Program-made: the position numbers and the translations under genes
NCBI GenBank assembly: GCA_024763135.1
Contig: JANTGD010000145.1
Span: forward strand, 1-8,268
Reading direction: 5' to 3'
DNA from: Thiotrichales bacterium
GTDB lineage: Bacteria; Pseudomonadota; Gammaproteobacteria; UWMA-0217
DNA: 8,268 nucleotides
Shown: one piece after another, positions 1 to 6,222 of the stretch
Layout of the letters: each line of letters begins with the position of its first letter
Position numbering within the stretch: the first letter of the stretch is position 1
Notes under the pieces: model-generated
The model's input: the letters and a program-made list of their open reading frames with translations, nothing else
Database searches by the model: none
What the model was told of the DNA's origin: nothing

Positions 1-108
1 ATCACCAATAAGGTGACCACGAGTTTTTCCGATTCACCATGCACACCAATATCTTACGCGTCTTTTTTGCGCCCAACTGAGGTTTTTAGGTTGAAGGAGT
101 TAAATGTC

Positions 109-147
109 AAAAAAATCGCGCTGTTACCTGTGTGTTGCAAGGTACAG
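109..147 (-). terminator. Weak intrinsic terminator candidate after pilZ
   Basis: On the minus strand, 23 nt beyond the pilZ stop, CTGTACCT (147-140) can pair with AGGTAACAG (129-121) if one A is bulged, leaving a 10-nt loop. Five bases later comes a run of seven T (115-109). The bulge and the gap between stem and T-run make this a poor match to a standard intrinsic terminator, so it is only a candidate. Its position at the end of the cluster fits. No tatD start, the frequent next gene in related clusters, could be recognised in the first 169 bases. Confidence 0.3.
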
Positions 148-169
148 GGGATCGTTGTGCGACTGTCTC

Positions 170-511
170 TTACATCGTATGCGTGGAACGGTCACTATGC
201 AGCGCACCACCCAGCAAGGTCTCGATCTTGTTTCGAGTGTTCCCCTTATCTTCTTCATTGAACTGCACGCCAATGCCCGGTGTGCGACTACCGCCCGCCC
301 CGCGTGGCGTCACCCAAATCACCTTGCCCGCCACGGGGATGCGCTCTGGCTCATCCATAAGGTTGAGCAAAATAAACACCTCATCGCCCAAATGGTAGCT
401 TTTGCTGGTGGGAATGAAGAGTCCCCCGTTTTTGATAAAAGGAATATAGGCTGCATACAGTGATGACTTTTCCTTAATCGAGAGTGAGAGTATGCCTTGT
501 CCTGAAGCCAT
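170..511 (-). CDS. pilZ: Type IV pilus assembly protein PilZ
   Basis: Encodes 113 aa, a stand-alone PilZ domain close in size to Pseudomonas PilZ (about 118 aa). The C-terminal part GIGVQF (79-84), RNKIETLL (93-100) and the end SDRSTHTM are typical of the type IV pilus PilZ subfamily. Members of this subfamily are cytoplasmic and act in pilus assembly with the PilB ATPase and FimX. The N-terminus has no RxxxR motif, and the place where c-di-GMP-binding PilZ domains have D/NxSxxG reads KNGGLF (27-32), so direct c-di-GMP binding is unlikely (inference from the family). The ATG has no clear ribosome binding site. The gene starts 23 bp after holB, so it is probably co-transcribed with it. It is the last recognisable gene of the cluster here. 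Confidence 0.93.
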   Translation of the reverse strand: MASGQGILSLSIKEKSSLYAAYIPFIKNGGLFIPTSKSYHLGDEVFILLNLMDEPERIPVAGKVIWVTPRGAGGSRTPGIGVQFNEEDKGNTRNKIETLLGGALHSDRSTHTM

Positions 512-534
512 GTGTTTTTATTAGGTCTGAATGT

Positions 535-1521
535 TTATGCGTGAGGTCGAATGGAGTACCAGGTCGCCAGGATTTCGTCACGCTGTAAATCCGCATTGAG
601 CGGGTGATCCACCATGCCCCGTAAATAGGTGAATCGCTCATTGACCTGATGGAGTTGTTTTGAGTCTAGCAAGACTGCCAAGTGACGCAACTCACTAATA
701 TGGAAGTGGTTCTCAAAATCGGCATGAGGGTATCCCCCATGCACCCGAATCAAATCGCGAACGAGACTTTGCGCCCAATTCAGGACCTGCTCGCTGGTCG
801 GCTGCGGTTTGAGGCTCCGGCATTCCAGAAGTGTCGCTTCGCCGCGCAGTACCTTAAGCAAACAGGCAACGCTCGCGGTGTATTGCTCCAGCAGGCCGGC
901 ATCCAGCGTGGCAGCCAAACAGGGCGCCCCCGCGGCCAAGAGCAAGCGTTCCTCAATCTGATCTTGCACTTGGGTCTGCAGCCACGCTCGTGCTACCTGC
1001 GCCTCCGGGCGATTGAACTGGATGCGCTGGCAGCGGCTCTTGATGGTGGCCGGTAACAGGCTGACTGTACTGGCCACCAGGATCAGCAGTGTATCCCCGG
1101 GGGGTTCTTCCAGGGTTTTCAGGAGGCTGTTGGCAGCGTTGATGTTCATGCGATCGGCGGGGGAAATCAGGGCCAGCTTATACGCGTCTCTGCTGTGGGT
1201 CAGTGAAAGAAATTCGCTGAGCGCCCGCACCTGGTCGACGAGAATATGGGCCTTATCTTTTTGCAGCGACAGCTGCATCAGGTCGGGATAGACCCCTTGT
1301 TGAAACTGGCGACAGGGGGCGCAGCTGCCGCAGGGCTGGCCGTGTGAGTCTGGCACCTGACAGATCAACGACTGCATAAAAAGATGTGCAAAATGATTCA
1401 GACCCAGTCCCTGCTGACCGGTCAACAACAGCGCATGAGGTAGCTTTCCGGCGCGCCGTTGCATCTGCAAACGCTGCCACTGCGCCTGCTGCCAGGGATA
1501 GGGTGACAAATCTACAGCCAT
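535..1521 (-). CDS. holB: DNA polymerase III delta-prime subunit
   Basis: Encodes 328 aa (E. coli HolB is 334), the delta-prime subunit of the clamp loader that places the beta sliding clamp on primed DNA. The N-terminal AAA+ module has a degenerate P-loop, GQQGLGLN (35-42), lacking the Walker lysine. This is normal for delta-prime, which does not hydrolyse ATP. Cys54, Cys64, Cys67 and Cys70 form the expected zinc-binding set. ANSLLKTLEEPP (130-141) and the SRC motif (162-164), which contributes the arginine finger to a neighbouring ATPase subunit, are intact. The C-terminal collar domain is less conserved, as usual. The ATG overlaps the end of tmk by 10 nt and has no good ribosome binding site, so translation probably depends on coupling to tmk. 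Confidence 0.95.
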   Translation of the reverse strand: MAVDLSPYPWQQAQWQRLQMQRRAGKLPHALLLTGQQGLGLNHFAHLFMQSLICQVPDSHGQPCGSCAPCRQFQQGVYPDLMQLSLQKDKAHILVDQVRALSEFLSLTHSRDAYKLALISPADRMNINAANSLLKTLEEPPGDTLLILVASTVSLLPATIKSRCQRIQFNRPEAQVARAWLQTQVQDQIEERLLLAAGAPCLAATLDAGLLEQYTASVACLLKVLRGEATLLECRSLKPQPTSEQVLNWAQSLVRDLIRVHGGYPHADFENHFHISELRHLAVLLDSKQLHQVNERFTYLRGMVDHPLNADLQRDEILATWYSIRPHA

Positions 1522-2141
1522 GCAACTAAATGCTGCCGCACAGCCTGCGCAATGGCGTCCTCAGAGCCGCACGCATCGATTACGACGATCCGCTCGGGCT
1601 CTGTGGCTGCACGCGTCAGGTAGCCTTGCCGTATCCGTGCAAAAAATGTGAGATCTTCCGCTTCGAAACGGTCCAGCGCAGCCCGTTTGCGCGCCCTTGC
1701 CATACCCATTTCTACCGGCATGTCCAACAAAAAGGTCAAATCGGGCCTGAAGCCCTGCAAGGCCCATTCGTCGAGGGCGGCCAGACGCTCAGCTGGAATG
1801 CCCCGCCCCACGCCCTGATAAACGAAGCTGGCATCCGCAAAACGGTCGGAGAGCACCCAATGGCCAGCAGCCAGTTCGGGTTGAATCAACGCCCTGACAT
1901 GCTCCACACGTGCGGCGTACATGAGCATAAGCTCTGTGTCGTGATGCATGGCGGGCAGATTACGATCCAACAAAATCTCCCGAACGCGCTCGCCAACTGT
2001 CGTCCCCCCAGGTTCCCGGGTCACGACAACGGGCAACCCCCGTTCGCGTAGAAATTCTGCAAGCCGCTGAATTTGAGTGGTTTTCCCAACACCTTCCCCG
2101 CCCTCGAAACTAATAAAGCGGCCCCTGGTGGTTTGGCTCAC
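1512..2141 (-). CDS. tmk: Thymidylate kinase (dTMP kinase)
   Basis: Encodes 209 aa and phosphorylates dTMP to dTDP with ATP, the step shared by salvage and de novo dTTP synthesis. Visible motifs are the P-loop GGEGVGKT (14-21), TREPGGT (41-47) for dTMP binding, the DRF motif (99-101) followed by SFVYQG, and an arginine-rich LID segment (148-158), which fits the E. coli-type enzyme. Translation starts at GTG (2141-2139), preceded 6 nt upstream by a strong GGAGG (2152-2148). The GTG shares the sequence GTGA with the mltG stop codon, a 4-nt overlap. The 3' end overlaps holB by 10 nt. The tmk-holB pair puts dTTP supply next to a replicase subunit, a widely conserved neighbourhood. Confidence 0.97.
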   Translation of the reverse strand: MSQTTRGRFISFEGGEGVGKTTQIQRLAEFLRERGLPVVVTREPGGTTVGERVREILLDRNLPAMHHDTELMLMYAARVEHVRALIQPELAAGHWVLSDRFADASFVYQGVGRGIPAERLAALDEWALQGFRPDLTFLLDMPVEMGMARARKRAALDRFEAEDLTFFARIRQGYLTRAATEPERIVVIDACGSEDAIAQAVRQHLVAWL

Positions 2142-3175
2142 GGGCGGCCTCCGTAGCGCTTGGCGTCACCATTGAGCAGATACTTGATCACCGCTTGCTT
2201 GTGCTTTTTATAGGTATCGGAAAAATAGTGCCTGCCTCCACCTTTGGCAACAAAATAAAGCGCCTTGGTATCCTCCGGATGCACCACAGCAAGAATCGCA
2301 TCCGCTCCCGGAAGCGCAATAGGAGTTGGCGGCAGGCCCTTGTGTACATAGGTATTATAGGGCGTGTCTTCCCGCAAATCCGCGGTACGGATATTTCCGG
2401 CATAGCGCTTACCCATGCCGTAGATCACAGTGGGATCAGTTTGCAAACGCATGTTCTTTTTCAAACGGTTAATAAACACGCCTGCAATCAAAGGGCGTTC
2501 CTCGGCACTTGCCGTTTCCTTTTCCACGATCGAAGCCAGAATCAGCGCCTCATAGGGGGTGTTAAGCGGCAGTCCCGGATCTCGCTGCGCCCAGGCATCC
2601 CGGAGCGTCGCCTTCATCCGCCGATAGGCGTGTAAGAGAAAGCTCAGATCTGTCTGGCCTTTGATAATGTGGTAGGTGTCCGGTAACAGCCAGCCTTCCG
2701 CATGGGCTTCTCCGCTCGCTTGAATAAAAGACTGCTCATACTCACCCTTTGGCACCGTGCGGACCATCAAACCTTTGTCGATCATCGTTTCGACCACTGC
2801 AATCGCATCGCTGAAACGAGTACCTTCCACAATCGTCAGCGGGTGCTGCACCGGCTTACCGGAGCGCAACAGGGCTAATAATCCGCTGAGTGTCAGCTTA
2901 GGTTTGAAAAAAAACTCACCTGCCTTAATCGGCTCACCGGGTTCGATCCAACGTCCCCAGATCTCCAGATCATAAGGATGCGAGAGCAGACCCCGCGCTT
3001 GCAGATCATGCGCCAGAGATCTGAGTGTTGCGCCTTTCGGCACGTCGTAGACCACGCCCGCCGAGGGCAGGTTCAAGGGCTGCTGCATCCGTTGCCAAAC
3101 CATCCAGCCGTATGCGGCTAGCACCATGGCTGCAAGCAAGATCATGACAATCACTGAAATGAAGATGCGACGCAT
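2138..3175 (-). CDS. mltG: Endolytic murein transglycosylase MltG (YceG-like)
   Basis: Encodes 345 aa (E. coli MltG is 340). Residues 5-27 form a single N-terminal membrane helix after a short basic start (MRR), so the bulk lies in the periplasm. A LysM-like region comes first (about 38-110), then the YceG catalytic domain. ASIVEKET (214-221) contains Glu218, equivalent to the catalytic glutamate of E. coli MltG. LQTDPTVIYG (244-253), YNTY (273-276) and LPPTPI (281-286) are further family signatures. The enzyme cleaves within nascent peptidoglycan strands and helps set glycan length. Its ATG overlaps the pabC stop in TAATG, with AGGA (3186-3183) upstream; its own stop overlaps the tmk GTG. 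Confidence 0.96.
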   Translation of the reverse strand: MRRIFISVIVMILLAAMVLAAYGWMVWQRMQQPLNLPSAGVVYDVPKGATLRSLAHDLQARGLLSHPYDLEIWGRWIEPGEPIKAGEFFFKPKLTLSGLLALLRSGKPVQHPLTIVEGTRFSDAIAVVETMIDKGLMVRTVPKGEYEQSFIQASGEAHAEGWLLPDTYHIIKGQTDLSFLLHAYRRMKATLRDAWAQRDPGLPLNTPYEALILASIVEKETASAEERPLIAGVFINRLKKNMRLQTDPTVIYGMGKRYAGNIRTADLREDTPYNTYVHKGLPPTPIALPGADAILAVVHPEDTKALYFVAKGGGRHYFSDTYKKHKQAVIKYLLNGDAKRYGGRP

Positions 3176-4002
3176 TAGGCGGTCCTGCCGATCAAGGTGC
3201 GCAGTGGGCCTAACAGCGGGTCGGGCTGCCAGCGACTGCGATTTAAGGATCGCGCCTGCCAGACACCGATCAGCGAATTGGTTAAAAAAACTGCATCCGC
3301 CTGCTCCACTTGCTGGGGTTGTAAGCGTGTTTGGTGAATTCGCAGGTCAATGCTGGAAGCCCGCTCCAAAAGCTTTGCACGAACCACCCCTGCCACACCA
3401 CAATCGACAATCGGTGGCGTCAGGAGTTCATCTCCTGTGCGGATAAAAAGATTGGACATTGTGCCCTCTATGACCGCACCTTGCTGATCGAGCATGAGCC
3501 CTTCCTGGTATTCATCGTCCCACTCCTGTCTCGCCAGCACCTGTTCGAGGCGATTCAAGTGCTTGATCCCTGCCAATTGCGGCTGACGACCCAAACGCTG
3601 TTGGCAAAAGCGCAGTTGGATCCCTGCTGTTGCCCACTGCGCGGGCGGGTCGGCGTAGTGAAATAACGCCAATAGTCGCGTCGGGGGCTGCGTGGCCACG
3701 CGGCGGTACCCCCGCGCCGATATGCCGGCTGTGAGCAGTAGTTTGAGTACGGTTACGCCGGGTACCGCGGGCAAACGCGCAAAGTCGTCCTGCAGCGCAG
3801 ACACGACCGTGGTGGACAACCCCAAGCGCTCGCAGCCGAGCGTCAAACGCGCCAGGTGCGCATCCCAAAATTCGGGGGTTCCATCCACGACCCGCAGCGT
3901 TTCAAAAAGCCCATCCCCAAACTGCAAACCACGATCGAGCAGAGAAATCTGTGTTTGCGCGATGCCATCGACGCAGGCCTGGATCAACGACTGGGCAGGC
4001 AT
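3175..4002 (-). CDS. pabC: Aminodeoxychorismate lyase PabC
   Basis: Encodes about 275 aa (E. coli PabC is 269), a fold-type IV PLP enzyme that converts 4-amino-4-deoxychorismate to p-aminobenzoate and pyruvate for folate synthesis. LLDRGLQFGDGLFETLRV (21-38), the PLP-lysine region GIKHLNRLEQVLARQE (Lys147) and EGTMSNLF (179-186) are intact. The start is uncertain. The ATG at 4002 leaves a normal N-terminal strand but no clear ribosome binding site. An in-frame GTG at 4032 would add 10 residues and has only a weak GGTAG upstream. D-amino acid or branched-chain aminotransferases share the fold, but the sequence around the PLP lysine and the place between fabF and mltG favour PabC. The stop overlaps mltG by one base. 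Confidence 0.92.
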   Translation of the reverse strand: MPAQSLIQACVDGIAQTQISLLDRGLQFGDGLFETLRVVDGTPEFWDAHLARLTLGCERLGLSTTVVSALQDDFARLPAVPGVTVLKLLLTAGISARGYRRVATQPPTRLLALFHYADPPAQWATAGIQLRFCQQRLGRQPQLAGIKHLNRLEQVLARQEWDDEYQEGLMLDQQGAVIEGTMSNLFIRTGDELLTPPIVDCGVAGVVRAKLLERASSIDLRIHQTRLQPQQVEQADAVFLTNSLIGVWQARSLNRSRWQPDPLLGPLRTLIGRTA

Positions 4003-4120
4003 ACCATTATGCAGCGCTGCTCGTCCAAGCACGCCGAGCTACCAAAAATTGATTGAAACAGGGAAAGCACAGGCACAGAACGGTTACGCTGGCGGGTGCG
4101 ATTGGCACGACAGTGACGCA

Positions 4121-4147
4121 GCCAGCCTCACCTGCAGCCAGGCTGGC
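4121..4147 (-). other. Hairpin in the fabF-pabC spacer
   Basis: GCCAGCCT (4121-4128) and AGGCTGGC (4140-4147) are perfect 8-nt complements around an 11-nt loop. They lie in the spacer of roughly 150-180 bp between the fabF stop and the pabC start. No T-run follows on the minus strand, so this is not an intrinsic terminator. It could protect the 3' end of fab mRNA or reduce read-through into pabC. Only the inverted repeat itself is seen; the role is inferred. Confidence 0.5.
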
Positions 4148-4186
4148 CCCATGCGCTGCCGCTGTTCCAAGCGGAATCGCCACGGC

Positions 4187-5425
4187 TTACAGCGTTTTGA
4201 ACACCAAGGTACCATTGGTACCTCCGAATCCGAACGAGTTGGAGAGCACCGCTGAGAGCTTGCTTGTCCGCGCCGCTCCAGGAACATAGTCAAGGTCGCA
4301 GCCTGCATCAGGCTGCTCCAGATTAATGGTGGGTGGTATGACGCCACGTGTTAACGCAAGAATCGAGAAAATCGCCTCCACACCACCCGCAGCACCGAGT
4401 AAATGGCCGGTCATCGACTTCGTGGAACTGATCGCCAGCCGTTTTGCATGCGCTCCAAAACTGCGTTTGATGGCCTCTGTTTCGGCCAGGTCTCCCGCCA
4501 CTGTCGAGGTGCCATGCGCATTGATGTAATCGATATCTTCAGGATTGAGCCCCGCATCTTTCAATGCTGCATCCATGCAGCGCGCTGCCCCTTCGCCCCC
4601 TTTTGCAGGTTGCGTCATGTGGTATGCATCGCTACTCATGCCAAACCCCACTAACTCGCAGTAGATACGCGCACCCCGCGCTATCGCATGCTCGTAGCGT
4701 TCCAGGATCAGAATCCCGGCGCCATCACCGAGCACGAAACCATCGCGAGCTTTGTCCCAGGGACGGCTTGCGCGTTCGGGCTCCGCATTGCGCGTAGACA
4801 AAGCACGGGCTGCAGCAAAACCGGACAGCCCCAATGGGGTCGACGCCCTTTCCGCACCACCCGCGATCATGACATCCGCATCGCCATACGCGATGACGCG
4901 GGCAGACTGCCCAATATTGTGCGTACCTGTCGTACAAGCCGTGACAATCGACAGGTTCGGCCCTTTTGCGCCAGTCAGTATAGATAAATTGCCGGAGATC
5001 ATATTGATGATCGAGGCCGGTACAAAAAACGGGGAAATCTTACGGGGTCCGCCTCTGAGCAAAGCGCTGTGGTTTTTTTCAATGAGTCCCAGGCCGCCAA
5101 TACCAGAACCGATTGAAATACCGACCCGTTCAGCATTCTCCTCGGTAATCTGCAACCGCGCATCCGCCAGCGCATCCATCGCGGCGCCAATGCCATAATG
5201 GATGAAAGGATCCATCTTTTTCTGGTCTTTGGGCTTGATATAATCGTCGGCGTTGAAGTCGGTCACCCGGCCAGCAAACTGCACCGGAAACTCAGATACA
5301 TCGAAATCCGCAATGGAGGCGATGCCACTGCGCCCCGCACACACGGCGTCCCAGGCCGATTCCAAGTTGGAACCGACCGGCGAGACAATACCCATTCCGG
5401 TAACAACAACGCGATGATTACTCAA
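4187..5425 (-). CDS. fabF: 3-oxoacyl-ACP synthase II (KASII) FabF
   Basis: Encodes 412 aa, matching E. coli FabF in length. It is a decarboxylating condensing enzyme that joins an acyl chain to malonyl-ACP in chain elongation. The catalytic triad is complete: Cys164 in TACTTG, His304 in NAHGTST and His341 in the motif KSMTGH, with Lys336 nearby. GFGGTN (399-404) carries the Phe400 gate. The start codon is TTG (5425-5423): no in-frame ATG or GTG lies upstream before a stop. The next internal Met (11) would remove the first beta strand, so TTG is required. The ribosome binding site is weak (AGG, 7 nt upstream). The gene follows acpP by 68 bp, the usual acpP-fabF arrangement. FabB is the closest alternative, but length and context favour FabF. 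Confidence 0.97.
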   Translation of the reverse strand: MSNHRVVVTGMGIVSPVGSNLESAWDAVCAGRSGIASIADFDVSEFPVQFAGRVTDFNADDYIKPKDQKKMDPFIHYGIGAAMDALADARLQITEENAERVGISIGSGIGGLGLIEKNHSALLRGGPRKISPFFVPASIINMISGNLSILTGAKGPNLSIVTACTTGTHNIGQSARVIAYGDADVMIAGGAERASTPLGLSGFAAARALSTRNAEPERASRPWDKARDGFVLGDGAGILILERYEHAIARGARIYCELVGFGMSSDAYHMTQPAKGGEGAARCMDAALKDAGLNPEDIDYINAHGTSTVAGDLAETEAIKRSFGAHAKRLAISSTKSMTGHLLGAAGGVEAIFSILALTRGVIPPTINLEQPDAGCDLDYVPGAARTSKLSAVLSNSFGFGGTNGTLVFKTL

Positions 5426-5456
5426 CAGTGAACCTACGTACTGGGAAGGAGATGAC

Positions 5457-5483
5457 GTCCATCAATCAGAACGATCGATGGAC
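5457..5483 (-). other. Hairpin in the acpP-fabF spacer
   Basis: GTCCATC (5457-5463) and GATGGAC (5477-5483) form a perfect 7-nt inverted repeat with a 13-nt loop, inside the 68-bp gap between acpP and fabF. There is no T-run downstream on the minus strand. ACP is usually needed in much larger amounts than FabF, so a structure here could stabilise acpP mRNA or cause partial attenuation. That role is an inference. Confidence 0.45.
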
Positions 5484-5493
5484 AGACGTGCAA

Positions 5494-5730
5494 TCAGCCC
5501 TGATGGGCTTTAACGTAGTCGACCGCTTGCTGTACTGTTGTGATCTTTTCGGCCTCTTCATCGGGAATCTCTGTCTCGAATTCTTCTTCCAAAGCCATCA
5601 CCAGCTCCACGGTATCCAGCGAATCGGCGCCCAGATCGTCGACAAAAGAGGCTTCCATATTGACGTCTTCCTCTTTGACACCTAATTGTTCCATTACGAT
5701 CTTTTTGACGCGTTCTTCTACATTGCTCAT
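5494..5730 (-). CDS. acpP: Acyl carrier protein
   Basis: Encodes 78 aa, exactly the usual ACP size and strongly acidic. The motif GADSLDTVELVMALEEEF contains Ser37 in DSL, the attachment site for the 4'-phosphopantetheine arm. Helix I (VEERVKKIVMEQLG) and the C-terminal ITTVQQAVDYV are typical. Acyl intermediates of fatty acid synthesis ride on this small cytoplasmic protein, and it serves FabD, FabG and FabF encoded alongside. The ATG (5730-5728) has an AGGAA ribosome binding site (5741-5737) 6 nt upstream. The 488-bp gap to fabG and the following hairpin suggest acpP can be transcribed on its own as well as from fabD-fabG, as is common for this gene. Confidence 0.98.
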   Translation of the reverse strand: MSNVEERVKKIVMEQLGVKEEDVNMEASFVDDLGADSLDTVELVMALEEEFETEIPDEEAEKITTVQQAVDYVKAHQG

Positions 5731-6054
5731 ATCTAGTTCCTATCGTTCGTTTTATTGATCATAAATCGATCACCCAAGGAGAGGGGGCGTATTGTATTGA
5801 AAACCCAAGCAGGCCGCCAGTACTACCCCTGTCTCAATCACTTCGTGGACGCGGATTCTGTAGGCTACACGGAAGCCGTCCAGCTAAACGTCTGGCGGAT
5901 TTGACCGTTGCAGCGCACACTGTGGGCGCGACTCAAATAGCTTTATCGGCCGGGGCGCATAGCCTGACTGTGCTACAAGGCCGATAAGTTCAGTTGATCG
6001 CTGGTCCCAAAGCGACCGCCAAACAGCATCATATCTAACAGTTTTCTAACCTTG
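5731..6054 (-). other. Gene-free acpP upstream region
   Basis: This stretch between acpP and the transposon-like element has no convincing coding sequence on either strand; reading frames are short and lack family features. It holds the acpP ribosome binding site, a 9-bp inverted repeat (5943-5987), a TATGAT hexamer close to acpP (5763-5758) without a clear -35 partner, and a possible promoter at its upstream edge. It is likely the acpP leader and promoter region, though parts could be older repeat sequence. Confidence 0.5.
5943..5987 (-). repeat. 9-bp inverted repeat in acpP upstream region
   Basis: TTATCGGCC (5943-5951) and GGCCGATAA (5979-5987) are perfect complements separated by 27 bases. 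This could be a stem-loop in the acpP leader RNA or a spaced operator. No known regulator site was recognised in it, and no T-run follows, so it does not look like a terminator. Confidence 0.5.
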
Positions 6055-6058
6055 TTAA
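6028..6058 (-). promoter_or_regulatory. Possible sigma70 promoter for acpP
   Basis: On the minus strand TTAACA (6058-6053; 5 of 6 to the -35 consensus) is followed after 19 bases by TATGAT (6033-6028; 5 of 6 to the -10 consensus). The spacer is two bases longer than ideal. The -35 hexamer begins in the TTAA repeat bordering the transposon-like element. It would give a leader of about 290 nt before acpP. This is a pattern match only. Confidence 0.28.
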
Positions 6059-6222
6059 GGAAGGTTTGATTAATTCGTAACACAGCGTCTTGGGGCGCAA
6101 AATCGCTCACTTCTGCGTTGCGGATCTTCGCAATAGCCAGGTATTACCTGCGATCCGCGCCTTGAACTGGACGATTTTTCACCACAATCTGTGCGCGCCA
6201 GAATGAATCAGAGCTTCCTTAA
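6055..6222. mobile_element. 160-bp MITE-like element with TTAA target duplication
   Basis: The body (6059-6218) has imperfect terminal inverted repeats: GGAAGGTTTGATTAATTC at the left and, read inward from the right, GGAAGCTCTGATTCATTC (14 of 18 identical). TTAA flanks both ends (6055-6058 and 6219-6222), as expected for a 4-bp target duplication. The ends resemble the GGAAGGTGCGAA start of IS5-type insertion sequences, which duplicate YTAR-type targets, and TTAA fits that. It encodes no protein and its interior can fold into a hairpin, so a miniature non-autonomous element moved by an IS5-type transposase is the best reading. Seen here: inverted ends, flanking repeats, hairpin. The family assignment is from memory and unverified. 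Confidence 0.7.
6099..6178. repeat. Hairpin core of the MITE-like element
   Basis: Nested inverted repeats share one centre: AAAATCG (6099-6105) with CGATTTT (6172-6178), GCGGATC (6120-6126) with GATCCGC (6152-6158), and AGGTA with TACCT around 6144. A transcript running from fabG towards acpP would contain this fold. It could affect read-through or RNA processing, but there is no direct evidence of function. Confidence 0.6.

Noticed and set aside
1..261. Plus-strand frame open from the window edge
   Set aside because: It overlaps the conserved 3' end of pilZ in antisense and shows no recognisable domain; could not be supported as the end of a gene.
104..463. Plus-strand frame of 119 codons with a well-placed AAGGAG before its ATG
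   Set aside because: Most of it lies antisense to pilZ, whose protein is clearly conserved; the translation has no family features, and the ribosome binding site match is probably chance.
1137..1140. holB P-loop without the Walker lysine as a possible loss of function
   Set aside because: Delta-prime subunits normally have a degenerate P-loop, so this is expected.
1530..2051. Plus-strand frame of 173 codons
   Set aside because: Entirely antisense to tmk, which has all its motifs; a shadow frame.
5798..5905. Plus-strand 35-codon frame from TTG with AAGGAG upstream
   Set aside because: Too short, non-ATG start with loose spacing to the ribosome binding site, no family similarity; likely chance in the acpP leader.
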